A stretch of 64,000 bases of DNA, taken from contig ML133420.1 of the NCBI GenBank assembly GCA_003864495.1, forward strand, positions 2,233,238 through 2,297,237. The letters are read 5' to 3'. Positions 14,401 to 29,400 of this stretch are shown here, piece after piece. The DNA is from Nemopilema nomurai (taxonomy: Eukaryota > Cnidaria > Scyphozoa > Rhizostomeae > Rhizostomatidae). Position 1 is the stretch's first letter; each line of letters opens with the position of its first letter. The notes beneath the pieces are model-generated. The model was given only the letters and a program-made list of their open reading frames with translations, had not been told where the DNA came from and searched no databases. Position numbers and translations under genes: made by a program.

Positions 14401-17400
14401 AAGGATTACTCGGTGCGTGGAGCAAAGGATTCTCTTCTTTACTGTTGTCCGACCTCCCGACAGGTGTGAGTTCAGCAAACTCTTTGAAAGCACCTCCAAG
14501 GTCGTCTGACAAATACAAAAACACTGGCTAAGAGTTGATGAGAGTGGCGAGGCTAGAAGACCACTCAACAATTTAGACAATTTTATTAAAATACACCGCG
14601 TGTCACTGTCCTTCGGCTAGATCAGTGGTGATACAGGTGCACGTCTCGTGGAGGTTGTCAAACTTGAAGAAATGGCGCCTCATTATTGCTAGGGCAACGG
14701 GAGCTGCCAAACACTTCCCCCTCGTCAAAAGAGTTAGAGCAATACTATTAGGAGGAGAATACAGAAATGATAACCACGTCGCATCATGGCAACAATATGA
14801 TATAGCAGGATGTGATATAATTTGATATGGAGCATTAAAGAATATGAAATAATGATAAAATATGAAATAATGAAATACAATGTAATGTAATACAATAAAG
14901 TATAAAAAAGAGGATATAACATTATATAACATAAGATGATATAATATACGATCATATAAATGATGAAAATAATAAAACATGATAAACTATACAAACAAAT
15001 GAAGGAACTGGCAAATAAGTGGCATCAACTTTTCACCAAAGGCTAGAAATAATTTACGAAAGAAGGATCACAAAGCAGACAAGTGAGATCTCCAAAAAAG
15101 AGCACATGAAGCAAAAACATAAAAATACAACGAAAATATTACGCTAGCACAAGAAAACTGAATTCTGGTTGCTCAAACTTTAGGCTTTTTTATGCTTTAA
15201 GGACAATGAGTAAGAATTAGGAACGAAACACTGTGATTGGAGTTTTTCTTGAGAATTTGAATACCACATTTTTCCATCTATTTTTCAGCCACGGGTTTCA
15301 CTATCCGCCGATTCTGAGAGTTTCAAAAATTGGGACTTTTCAGAAGTTGCTAGAATCGATGATTAATTGACATTAGTTGCTTCAGCTGAAACACGATAGA
15401 CCGTTTGAAAACTAGCCAGCAACAATAATTTCTTTCTAGCTTCTCGACTATCTGAAGCGAATTTTCCTGAAAACGAACTTTGCAGCTGGCTTTATGTTAC
15501 GGAAACAAACATGTGCCCCATTATGGTGAAATCCTGCTAAAAAATTTCCTGTGTCTTTTTCAGTTTTAATGCTGAAATATATTGTTGACAATAAGACTAG
15601 TAGGAACGTTTCATGATGAATTTAACCCTTTGTCCTGCAGTTTTTTTTAGTAAATCACCCTAAATAAATCCAAAAAATGCCAGCAGACCCGCGGGACGCA
15701 ACGCTTCCTTTGCAGACAGGCCCGCGAGAGGGCGAAACGGGCCCAGTTAGCACCAGTAAAAGTGATACAAGAGAGAAAACATTACGATGAATGTTGGTTT
15801 AGTTCAGTCTATACAAATCATTTCAGTGCAAAATTAATAAAGACATCCCGTTTTTAGTTTGCTTAGAGATAACAAGCGAACAAGTTCTTCTTTCAACTGA
15901 CAAGTTTTATACACCTGGGTCATTTGACCGGTTGATTTAGGCTTGAGTCTTCTAACACTTTAAATTCGGTTAATTCGTAAACCCTCAATTAGGAAAATTC
16001 CGTTTATAAACATAATAATAAATGAACCTTATATTAAGACATGGAGTTTGGGACTTTACTAAATGCACCTGCTTTGCAGATCCTAAAGACTAGCTTCGAA
16101 AACATGTGCTTAATGGGAGGAAAAGCAAGGAAGCATTTTGACGTACGGCACATGGTGATGCACAACACAAAGTTTCAGAGAGGGTGTTTTTGACTTCAGT
16201 TCATAAGAGCAGGTGATAATTATTCCCACGTTAACAGTGAAGTTTACCTGCAGAATTCACAATGTTATCATAAGAAGCTTTTTGTCATTGGAAGCGTGGG
16301 CCAGCGAAGCTCTCCTTGCTCATTGCCAACCCCTCACAGCGACACGCCCAGAATTAAATAGGCCATCTTTTATCAAGCAGTTCTTGCTGATTGCAAACGT
16401 GATTGAATTATACATAGAAACCTCTGTTCTGGGAACAATATGTTCATTGCTCTATCATTATATTCGACAAAATCAAATCCAACCACACAGCAACTTTGCA
16501 TTTCTGTGAAATATTTTCCGACCGCAGGCCAAGTTTTAATGATTATTTATGCGAACATTACAATGGACTACAGTTAAAATTTCAAAATAGAAGCAAAATA
16601 AACAATTGGCTTGTTTCTGCCAATTACCTCTGGTGGAGGTGGATTTAACTTTGGGTACTCCAACCAAGATACCTTTCTACTTTAAACAACTATGAATGTT
16701 TCTACAACTTTAACAACTATTTGTAGGCTGTAACAAGTATTAAGTGCTTGAGCATTGACATAAAATAAATTGGGTGAGTCGAGCCTTCTCTGGTAAGCAT
16801 CAGCCATGGGATTTTCCCATCGCTTAAAATCTGTAATGCTAATCGCTTTCATCAGAGCAAGAATCACCCGACTTAAACCGGGTCATTTCAAGATATACTG
16901 ACGCATGGATACAAGAAAGTGTCAATAACTGATTGCTTTTTCTGAAGGATAGTTCTTGAGCTGGGGCTATAGAACAACGGGTGTGGGAAAACAAAGCAAG
17001 AGGCAATAAGGTGGGGCTATTTGAAATAACAATTGTAGACATCATTAGAGTAGAGATACTTGTGCAGATGTCGGCCTATTGCCTAAGTGAATACACGATG
17101 CTAACTAGTGCTTTGTAGTTTAACCACTGGTCATTTTCATAGCGGATTCTGCAGTGCAATAGCTGGCTGCAGCATAAGAAGAGGACGGCTTTGCGACATC
17201 TGCCACTATGGGTACCTATTGCACCTCCCAGCCATGCTTCATGTTTTCTCGGAGACGGTTTAAAGAGAGCAAGATAATTTCATATTATCTACCGCAATTA
17301 AAAGGGGAGAATTGCAAAAGTTTGTCATGATGTGTGATGATGCAAAAGCTTAGGAAGAATATGCCTGGGTGTATAAATGGAAGAGGAGTAAATGAAACAT

Positions 17401-20400
17401 GGAAAAACTGCATTTTGGACATTTTGAAAGTTAGTGACCGCTTAAAGTCTTTTAGTATCGGCTTGAACATCATCATGTTTTTAGTCTGACTGACAAATGC
17501 TCGTCGCATCAGTACGGGACTTGATGGCACAGGAAAATGTGGCCTGGGAATCTCCATTTAAATCAGAAGATCTAAAGGACCCTTTCTAGAATCGTGGAAA
17601 ACTTGATTTACTTCAAAACAACGTAAACAATGGCTTACATGGTAAGGAAGACTATACTGAATGAGAATTCGAAATTAAAAGGCACAACTCGGCAGCTACT
17701 AATGAAAACAATAAAACGCAATGCCAAGAAACGAAAGAAAAACTACGGAAATACTTCAATGCTTCATGAGCAGTCAGTGAGGCATCAGCAATCGTATGCC
17801 TCTTGGAATAATGAACCACATCAAATCTGAGAAAATATCGAAGCGAAACCAGGCATACAAGCTCGCAAGACAGTGCACTCACCTAAAGCATCGACATACT
17901 CGTCATCGCTCTCCGGCGTTTCGTAGCCCTCCTCTGAGTCCTCCTCGATGCTCGTCATCCGAATGCCAAGGATCAGCTCTTCCGCCGATGGGTCGCCTCT
18001 GGTCGCTTTGGGGGAGCCCACGCAGAGGCTGAGATCGGCCTTGAGCGAGTTCCTGCGCTCGACAGAGCCTCGTCGTTCGTGCCCATGCAACTGTTCCTCT
18101 TCGAAGGAGTTTTCGCAAAGGTCCTTCTGAACTTCGGCCTCGAATTTGCGTATGTCGTCGATTGTGAGCGAGCACCACTCATCCTGCCACGACCACGCCT
18201 GGCGATGTCCGACCAACACGGTCCTTCGCGCGCTGTCTTGGATGTACTGCTCGATTTTGTTCTAACGAAAGAGAGCTTGCTGTAGGGCACACCCGAAAGA
18301 AATCACATTTTGACCCTATTGGTGTCCGGAGTAGAGGACGACTCAATAGAAATCTAAACTTGCGATTCTTGCAATTCTCTTTTGTAGGTGAGGGCTTGGA
18401 CCGATTGAGTCCTCCGAAAGGTGTCCGAACATGTGCTTCTATCTCCCGTGACCACGGACAAAGTGCGTAGCAAATGACGCAATTCTAGCTTTGATTGATT
18501 CAATCGATATTATCTTAGGGAATTAGCTGCTTAGATTGACTGTGAAGAATTCACAGAGGCCCTACTTTTACCCACCACTTTTAAAAAAGGCCATTTTCCA
18601 TTGCCACGCTTAATCATGTCGGGGACAGAAGTGGTTTAGTCTAAGCTTCAAATGGTGCATTAAAGCTTGTGCAACAATATGAAAAGCTTTCGCAAATTAC
18701 AGTTTTGAGATGAGATCAACATGAGATAAAATTTCAAAGCAGTCTGATTGGCATAATGATTATTCCATGCAGCTTGTGAGAGGAGTGGGGACGGGAAGGC
18801 GTAGTTCTCAACTTTACCGTACTCTATAAAGATAACTTGAAGGCTGGTAACTAGCAAACGTACACCGCCGAAAAAAGGTAACGAATCACCTACAAAAGTG
18901 TTCGCAGAAATAGAAAATCCAAAGATTATCAATTAGAGTGCACTATTAACTTGCCATCAACTGAGCAATTGAATTCTGGTCTTAAACATTCAAGAAGCAC
19001 AGGGTACATGTTGTAATTTAGGCCAATTTATTTTCAATTAGAAAAGGAGGCAAGGCCATTCACATGATGTTTTTATAAGTTTATAATTTCATGTTTTTAC
19101 TTTGCATTTTGATTCTCTAGACAATCCCTTGAGAAGATAAACAATCGCTCCCAACTGACTGTTATTCTATTGTCTTAATCTTACGTTTCTTGTTCGTTTT
19201 CCTTTGGCGGATGCAGTCTCCTGATAATCTGCTTTAATGGACTCAGTTGGAGGTATAGCGCATTTCCTCAACTTTGTTGACTGACTGCGACTACACAGGG
19301 CGGAGCAAATAATGGTCCGACAAAATAATGACTTGACAAAATAATAATCCGACAAAATAAGACTAAATAACAACCAGACTAAATAGCGATCCGACTAAAT
19401 AAAAATCCGACTAAATAACGATCCGAATAATGTTCCAAACAAACAATTAAACCACTCACACCGATCTTCAAGGCAAAAGGTAGTAAAGGACAAAGCCTGC
19501 ACATCATATAAAATAACATTTTTCACCCAGAACAAACACTTTGTTGAAAGCATCATGCACGTATGCTACGAACTATGAAAGTGAATCTATGAATGGATAA
19601 ACTGAGCAACATGGAAACCCCATACTAGAAAGTAAAACAGTTTGAAATAACAGATGAAGGGAGGCTAACAGCAAGCGAAGATAGTGAATCGGAGAAGCAA
19701 GACCAAAACTCGTTTTTTGCTTACCTCAAGATGCCTCAAGCCTCCACCATCACGGAAGAATTTATAAAGCCAAGGCTCAAAGCGTGCAGGAATCGCTCTG
19801 ATTTTTTCAGCAAGGACAAATTTATGTAAAAAAGTACGGTGTTTGATGGAAAAAGTGCAAATCATAAGCACTGCATAATGGGTACTGTATCCGTGCAACT
19901 AAAAAGTCGGATGGATAAAAGAGTGTGTCGGGCTGACTAAAAAGTGTCGGGCGGACGAAAAAGAGTGTCGGGCTGACGAAAAAGAGTGTCGAGTGGATAA
20001 ACAATAGTGTCGGATCAATGAAAATGCATGTCGAACGAAAAAGTACTTTATCATGCAAAATTATGCATCCACTGTTTCTCGCAATTGTTTAGATTTGCAT
20101 GCTCTCATATTAGCAGATGAATATCGTATTCACTTTCTAAGCAAAGCACCGTAAGGAGCATTGGGGCGATGCGTACAGACCCTTGCAAAAATTTGGATAT
20201 GATTGGCAAAATGCTCTTTTGACGGGCGTGGATTTGATCGGCCTGAAACGTGCCATTGGCCATGAAACTACCCTATATCACCTCTGTGAAGAGCCAATTT
20301 GGACCCTGTCTCTTACCACAACAACTGACAATAGTCATTGGCCTAATATTGGAAAAAGAAACTAGGGCTAAATGACAGCGTTATGACGATATTCAGTGAC

Positions 20401-23400
20401 TGTCAACAAGGACATGCCTTCAAAAACTGGTGTAAGCACAGGCTCAAAGCATGGTCCGAATGTATTGGAACTGTCACTGATTGGTAACTGTATTGGAACT
20501 GTCACTCAAATCAAGCTAATTAGTCCACATCTACATTTCATATTCGCTCCAGGGCTTGCATTGACAATCTGAGGGGCAATTCACTCTTGCAAATAGCGTA
20601 CGAGATTTCCATGAAAACAATAGGATTTCCAGGGATTTTTTGATAAAACAATAGAATTTCCACAAAAGGTGTACGAGATTTTTTTAAAGTAATTTGCCCC
20701 TCGTGCTAATCAATGCTTCCGACAATCCTGAACACGTGAAATGGAATAAGACGGGTTACCTGGATTCCCCAGTATCTGAATTCGACAGTGATCAGCTTGT
20801 ATGCACACATGATGGGTCGTTTAGTTGGATTAGCAAGATATTCCTCGAGCCAGTTGTCGGGAAGGGGGCCTCTCTTCGTGTTCTTCGATATAAACAGCCG
20901 GGGATCTTCCTCAGAATTATAATAATTGGACGGGTATGAATCTTTGACGGGATCGATCAAGTCTAAAATGAAGAAGAAGCGGTCAAGTATATGAGGCAAT
21001 TAAACCTTAGAATAACTTAGAAGTTATCAAATCAAGGTGTTTTTCAAGAGAAAGGGTTAAAATTGAAAGTAGGTGACTTCAAATGAAGAATGCTGCGATA
21101 ATCAATTAAGACAGTTTAGCATGAAGCCCAGTTAAAGAAAAATATGGGTGGGCTATAAAGGAGAACTATTAGGCTCTACCCTGTTAAATAATTTCATGAG
21201 GTGGAATTTTTATATCGCTATGAAATCCTTTACAGTAAGGAAGCAGAAATGTACTTTAGTGCACTTACGTTGCTTTTAAATGATAATATTAAACGGTAAT
21301 TTTGAATCATAGGTGGCTTTTGAATGTTTTAGTGCCAAGGAAAAGCTCAGAAAGAGCAATGAAGGGTGTAAATGCACAATGAAAAGAGCGAAAAGACTTG
21401 TGGAATGAATATAAAAACTGGAAATAGTGCATAGGCGTAGATGAGCTGGTATGAAGGGGCATATGCCAAGTCAAGATCTTTTCAACTGGCCCAGAAAAGC
21501 ACAGACATTCGACGTCTCCAGAAGCATGCCTTCTGATTGAGGTTCGATTTAATCGGTCATTTCAAACATTATAAAACATAAGCACATGATAATGGATTTA
21601 GGCAGCAAATATAGTTTAGAAAAGAAGAACTACTGAGGAAACATAGAGGAAAAAGGAGTAAATGGAAATGGAGATGGAAATGGCAAAGGGAAAGAAAAAA
21701 CGAAAGTTTTGATAGCAAGTAGAAAAGCCTTGATGAAAAATGATATCAAACAACATAGTCTAAAGAAGAACGACTTTAAGATAGAAGAAGAAGAAAAGAA
21801 CGGAAAGGAACAAGAGTTTGAGGAAAAGCAGAGCAATATAAAAGAAAAAAGCGACAGTATATGTTTTCGTTTTCTTAATTTCAAATATGCAAAGTAACGC
21901 AGCTGGTCTTCTTGTTCGTTGAAAGATTTAGCCATGTGATGTCTGCTCAAAAAATTTAATGAAACCTGCGATGCGCATTAGCAGTGATGGCGCAAGCATT
22001 GGATCTTCTTTGAAACTTTATCAGTAAACATAGGGAAGATAGGGAGAGAAACGACTGATTTATACGATAGACTTTTCCTGTTTATAGAGCTCGGTCGACA
22101 GTACATTGCTGGATATTGATACTGCGGTATCTTCTTAAGCAACGGTTCTTTTGTAGCCATGAAAAGCAGCTGGTTAGAAGGGTTGTCCAAATCCCGTCTC
22201 AGACATTCTCCGTTGTCACTCTTGTATCGCTGGCCTTGGTTGTGACATAACCTGGTCGATGTGTCAAATGCACGTGACGTAAGAGTAAAGGATCAGGGTG
22301 GAATTACCAATGCCTTTCACCCGCAGAAAGAAACAAAATGAACTCCACAAGGATCAGTCATAGGGCCATTAATACCCATACTTAAGATCTAGGAAATGAA
22401 TTGGATTGGACCAAATGTGAAGCTGTGGTTGCAACTTGACATTTGCGTAATTAGTAGTAAAACAAACGTAATATAAACAAATGTAACTAATTTAAGAAAA
22501 GAAACAAACGGAGGGCACATGAAGGTTTGCACTTGATAGTTCAAAGCAGGAACAAAAGAGTCGCAGGTAAAACAGGAACCGCTATAATATGAGCATATCT
22601 GTGAGACAAGCTAGATAACTAACGAAAGAATAAAGCCCCTAAAATACGATTAAAGTGACTTGAAAGCAGGCCTAAAGATGCGCGATTTGCCACGAATAGC
22701 ACGATAAAAGGATTGGGACAAATTCGACCGCGACTTTTCACTAATCGACAAACGCGTTGGAAGAGTGCTAAATAACCAAGACAATAAATTTGAGTTAGGG
22801 GTAATTTTTCAAGTAAATAAAAGGAGCCTTTAACGGCCAATGAATCTATAACGCAAACACGCGTCAAACACAGCTTCATAGAACAGGCCTTCCAAGAAGG
22901 GCCGGGCCGAAAAATGTTTCTAGCGGCGAATAGGACATTTAGACAAGCCAAGATAGTCAAAGAATCTACACAAGGAACAGAAATGCCTTGTGCCACGAGT
23001 GCTATATATGCAACGACTTAGTAACAAATATAAAAATTGAAAAGCTGAGAGATGAAAACCTTTGAATTATCGCAAGGCCTAATGTTGTCTTAGTCAATGG
23101 CAGCTGCTTGTGCGCACTTTGGAATAAAATGACCTTCTTCGACAAGTTGAAATCGATTTTCGGGTTATTCACAAAGATTACAAGCCATGTCTTTAGATAT
23201 CATGTTATCGCTGTTTGCATTTTGATACTGGAAACTTAAATTCTGTCTGCTACGGACAATAATCAAAAGAAGCAGGTGAAAAGGTATCCTATTGCAAAAT
23301 ACAGAAAAGTTTGCGCAGAAAGATTTTCCCATGAATGTATCTACAGCTGGTCTTAACTTCAAATCTTAGTTCACAAACGAAAACTTAAATCTTAATTTTG

Positions 23401-26400
23401 TTAATGATTTCGCTTAAAAACAGATTCACTTTTTCACTTGAAGATATAGTAGGGCACTGCATTAACTTTATAACGAAAAAGCATATCATGTAAAGTATAG
23501 TATTTTACTTTATCTATATAATATTTTACTTTATCTATATAGCATTTTACTTTATCTGTATAATATTTTATTTTATCTATATAGTTATTTACTTTATCTA
23601 TATAGTATTTTACTTTATTTGTATAACATTTCATCTTTTAATTCCAGTGCCCATAGAAATAAGATGTAATTACCAATGACGTCACTTCAAGACTTTCCAT
23701 CCACCTAACTTTAAATCCCCTAGAGCGAGCAGCATAGAGCTAACACGATTGAAATGGTAGCAACAAGGCCGTTGGAAAAGTAAATCAGAAAGGACCAGTG
23801 CTTCTAAAGTTCTCTTTCATTACAAGCAAGGCACCCCTTGATTCTACCGCTTACTTGCTCCTTGCATAAAAATAGGTGCTTTTTATTGCAGTGCTGCTAA
23901 CATATCTAGAAATAATCTTAAAGCTGCAAATTCTATAACAAATCATGATTATTTCGGAGGACAGTTGGGGGGTCAATTTGCTAAAGGAGAGTACGGCCCC
24001 AAAACGGTTGGGAGTTAGAATAAACCTGTCTTTGGTTCTAGAAAGTGTCTACACCTTCATAGCTATCGTGTCTTTTTCTGCCAAAGGCAAGGTGTGTAAG
24101 GAGTGCTCAATTACAGAGAAAAGTTCAGGACGAAAAACAGGAAGTACAAGATGTTTAGATCATCTAAAACTGTAAAATCTGCACCTTATGACGTAATTAA
24201 AAAACCCATGGTGGTTATTAAGCTACTGCCGAAAAGCAATTGTTTAATTAGGAATTACGCGAATCTGAGACGCAAAACAGCTGTAGTGCCAAAACCAAAA
24301 TTCACAATTATCCCATGGGTGATTTGATTCGTAGAAAGAAAGTATTCTGGCCTATCAATAATTCACCAATGAGCTTTCTAATTTAAAAATTCTCAAGCCG
24401 ATGATTACATCCAGAACTTGTGGGCAAACTAACCAGTTGAGATGGCACGCCCCTCTCTTTATATTCCTCTTATCCAGTGGCTTTGTATTTTTCGAGAAAT
24501 TCATAATTTGGCTGAGGTTGATCAGTGGCTTTAAAAACGAAGCCCCAGCCTTGATATCATTAAAATACTTCATGTCTCGCGATCATCAGCAAAAGCAGAA
24601 GCCACTGGTCACTGCACTGCCCAATAGAACAATGCGACACAATACAACCAATCATGCGATCATCTCACGATCTTCCAGTGTTTTTCGATTTGCCACCAGC
24701 TATTTACTTTGTCAGCTTTTGGTCACTTTCCAACCATTTCTACATACTCGGAAAAGTGTCGGAAATAAAAGCACTTTAAGAATGAAAAATTGTGATACCA
24801 TTCATCCGCGCTTGTTTGAAATTTTTAAGAACAAGACAGTTGTTTATCTGTGAGCAGAACACGAGACTGCATAGCATCATAGGTAATACCTTGCATTATC
24901 TATGGTAGCATTAATCGTCCACGATGCAGAAAGAGCCTGCATCGTGTGCTTCGCTATTAACTGGTGTATTTCTGCATTACAGCCTTTCAATTTTAACACA
25001 ACATAACTGTTATTAACAAACTTCTGTACTTTATTATGCCATATTTCGTTTAGTTCCTTAAAAACTGATTTGGAATTTATTCACTTCAAAATCAATCACA
25101 TTTTACTGCATCTTAGTTCATTTTCAAACTATGAATTTCTTTCTCTTCTGCCGAATCTGGCGTAGTTAGTTGGCTTGAATCGCTTTTTAAGTTCGATGAT
25201 CAACCTGAGTACTTGCAAAAATGGTGCATTAATTAGTTAGAGGTTTTCCTGATTGGATAGTATTTTAGTGATTACATTCATTCTTATTTTTCTTCATCCA
25301 TCTATCCATAATCACCCTGTTTACTTCACCTATAGGAATTTCCTTGCGTCACTATCCTTTCACAACTATGACAACATTTCCTCTCTTTTGTTTACACCTT
25401 CACCCATCGTACACATCTACTTACACCTCTTTTCATAAGCTATTCACAGTTCACCTAGCCCTTCCTTTCCCACGCCAACTTATTTACACTAAGTAATGAT
25501 TCATATAGCATGTATATACGGACCAAATAAAGTTAGTTTGTTAGTTCTTTGATTTGCTGGAGAAAAGATGACCAAAAGCACAAAAGACTGGTTTTTGTTC
25601 TGTCGATGGCCTAAGGCGGTGATAACAAGCATAGAGATAAAGATTGGTTAGATCGTTTATTACAACCATTAAATTAATAAATCGATTTTCATGCACAGCC
25701 ACATTTCGATCTATTAAAGTATCTGTGCCACAAAGAAAAGACGGAACGAAAACGTAGGATTGTAATTCAAAGAGCAGTAAAGAAAGCAATTGTAGAGACG
25801 TACAGGACATTTAGCCGCATGCCAGTAGGAAGTGCATCGACTGGCGTCTAGGAAGATGAAAAAGGATGCATAGGACAAAGAAAACGTCATGGTCTCTACC
25901 CATGACCAATGACTGAAAGAATAAGAAAGGGCGAGATCTGGAAACAAGTATAAAACAAATGCAATTCTCCTTTGGCGCAATATATTTCTAGACGTCATCA
26001 AGATTTTTTTTTGAATTTCTGAATTTAAACCACATAACATAAAAGATCATCGTGAAATACTTCCGAATATGCATAATTGGTAAAGTATGTTTAAAATCGG
26101 TTGAAATGGGCAATGAAAGATTTGAAGTTTGGTAACGAATCAATGCTATTTTGGCTCTGTTCGTAAAGTTATGAATAAGGACCAAAGTACAGAGGTTTCA
26201 TGGGGAAAGAGCTAATACATATGCGGTCATATATCTTTCCTTTTGTAGCACAATCGACTAATATTGCCTATTCAGAGGTACTTTTAAACAGATGACATCA
26301 CTTTAAAACTCTATCTTAAGCCAAGAAGTGCGAGCTTTGGTTAACAACTGGCAACTTAGTGCTAACCACCTGACGCATTTTGACTTGGGTAAGGAGCCAA

Positions 26401-29400
26401 GTGGGACACTGTGATAGATCGCATGGGCAATTGGCCAAACATGGATGACTCAAACTGGCCCTTATATTGCATGAACGATTGCAGTCAGCGCAATGTATCC
26501 GAGCAAGAAGAAAGGGCCTATTGTTACAACTTACAGTCGGACATCGCAGCTTAAGAGGATAAATACCAACGCTCCACTCCTAATCGTAGCATAGCAACGT
26601 AAGCAGGGCTGCGCAGAAAAACATAAATATTTGCATCAGGAGGCTTACGTTACCAATCGAATCCGAGGCCAGTCGAATCTACGCTGCAGGGAACATAGGT
26701 AGTCCCCATGGCAACATAATCGGAAACAAGTCTAATACTTGCCTACAGACACTTTCTCTCTTTCAGCTGGTGACAGATTAAATACGTTTTCCTGAAAATG
26801 AAGTAAACAGAATCTTAATTACACATTTATTTACTCGCGCATGCATTATACGACATTGATAGAGCATTTTCTTGAGAAAATCACGCAGAAACAGGCTTTA
26901 CTCACTACAAACCAAGGCATTTCATTACGGAAGCTGCCGAAAAAGGATTAACACACATCACTAAGACTCCAAAAGCAAAACTATTCTTATTCTGATTACT
27001 TAAGGAAAGATCAAAATCCTGCAAAACACAAGAATCAGCTTGCTGGCATCCAGAGATACACAAACGTGCTTTGCTTGAACGCGCAGTCGGGAGGAACATA
27101 AAACGACATAATCATGTATTACTAAAAGCTTCACGCAGTACTACTTGTAAAATAACGCCATTTATTCTCGCAAAAATGAATAATAAATTGCCAACTGTTA
27201 GAAATCCGAATATCAAACAGGCTACAGGTGCACTTTCTTGCTACACAAATATCAGTAATAGCTCGAGGTCATTTGTAACTTGGCTATCAACATAAACTCT
27301 TGACACCAGGGTAGTCCAGAACATCGACTTTCAATGAGGGCATTCATCAAAATCATTAAAAAGCCGTGCAAGAAAATTGAAGTTTTCATCCCACTAAGAC
27401 TTATGCCTCTGACCATTAAAAACCTTAATTTAATGATGATTTAAATCAATGCTAGCTTTTTGATTCTTTTATTTAAAAAGACACTTTCTTGATTTCTTGA
27501 TCACTCTCAACAACAACAGTTCACAAACAAACAAACAAAAAAGCTGGCAGTCTTGCTGTAAAAAAGAGTCCCAAAAAGACAAAAAAATTCTGATAAAAAA
27601 AGCAAAAAAATTGAATGATAAAAGAGCTATACTTTTGTAAACCATTTTGTCATTTTAAAACCAAAAAAATTGACCACCTCATAGATGCACTTCTTATGAA
27701 GTATGCTGCCAAGTTTTGTTAGTTATTTTTAGCTTACACATGCAAGTAAAATAAAAGAGGAAGTTAAAAAAGAGAATGGTCCAAGACAATGACAGGAGCA
27801 ATAAGGCAGGCAAAAAAGCAATACCAATGACTTGCTTACCAGAACACCAGGGTCTGCATAGTAATATGTCTCAACATCAAGATGAAACTTGTCCATAAAT
27901 GGACAGGTTGTGCGTGTCTTTGTGTACGGGTATGCATTCCAAGCCTCTTCTTCAACACGCAGGGCAGTTTTCGGCAAAAATGCTTTCATCCAGCCAGGGA
28001 TATGACTTCCAATGTGATATATCTTTTTAGTATACTGACCACTGCCCCCAGGGCCATTCTTGTAAGGGATGTTCTCAAGAATTTCCACCCGACTGCTACT
28101 CCCAGTGCTCTCATTTTTACTTTTTTTCTGATAGAAACAACATAAACACATCATTTACAAAATGCCTCAACACAACTATATACATATATACTCAATTTGT
28201 GGCCTCAGTGAAGTACCAGATTATACATTTACATAAACAAATTTGCTTTAATCAAAATACATTGGTTGTAGCGTGTAGAATTTCACAAAAAATGACTTAC
28301 TGAACTACAACTGATTGAAGGTGTCCTACATGAGAAAGTTCCTGATACTATAATTCAGCACAGTGTCTTTAAGCAAAGCTAAGTAGTTCAATAGGAAAAT
28401 CATTTATGTAAATTACTGCCATCTTCTTAACTTGTTTTGCTCTTAATCTTTGATGCAACAAGACCACACAACAACATCCTTGATGCAACAAGACCAAAGT
28501 CCCAACATTGTAAAGATATATTTTCTATCATCCCTTTAAAAGATATATGTCATTCTGACATCTGGAGGATTTGAGACATGGATTGCCAAATATTGGTTTG
28601 ATAGAGATAAAGCCATTCACAATTTGATTTCATTTATGCCAACTTGCAACAAGCTTTTGATTTGAAAATGGCTTTGAAAAAAGCAAACATTTTACGTCAT
28701 ACTAAAAGCTTTTTCGTCTGACACTCCTCAGAGCATAAAACGTCAGAATAAGGTTCCGAAAAACACAATGGAAAATATATACCCAGTTGTGGATATATAT
28801 TGATATATAATGTTTGCTTTTATCAAAGCCATTTTCAAATTTTGTACCACAAAACAACTGTTCAGCTTTTGATTTAATGACTTGGTGCTGTGTGACATAA
28901 TTTATAACATTATGGTCCAGGTATTGAATTATGTGCAACCCTTATTTATGTTTTCTATGCATGCCCCTACAACACTTTCTCATCAGATAAATAGCATATT
29001 GTCTGAGAAGCAGCTTCGCATTCCTATAGTTCTTGATCGGGTGATTATAAGGTCAAATGTTTGCTTGGGCTGAACCTAGTCTACAGGCTACAAAGTGTGC
29101 TTCACACTGAAGAGATCTGAGATATGCCAACACAAGTCTTGGGCTGCAATGGAGCAACATTGTGTTGCTATTTGCCCTTCTGGAAAATCAGTGGAACTAA
29201 CAAATCAGAACAGGGTTTTTGTAAAACTGTATGCTTAAATATGTTGATATTGAATACCTGTTCTGGATGAGTACAAAAGGATTTTCAAGAAAAATGAAGC
29301 TAAGGACAGGTGAGGTTTGAATCAATCAAAGACAATTTTTTGGATAAAAGTATGCATGCTGCTAAAACTAGCATGATACTGTATAAACATCCAAACTGTT

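Noticed and set aside
14603..14994. Tyr/Ile/His-rich minus-strand frames
   Set aside because: Result of an AT-rich ATAATATGAAATAATG-type low-complexity tract in PITPNM intron 5.
24401..24853. 150-residue plus-strand open frame
   Set aside because: No conserved motif and no splice support; AT-rich intron sequence of PITPNM.
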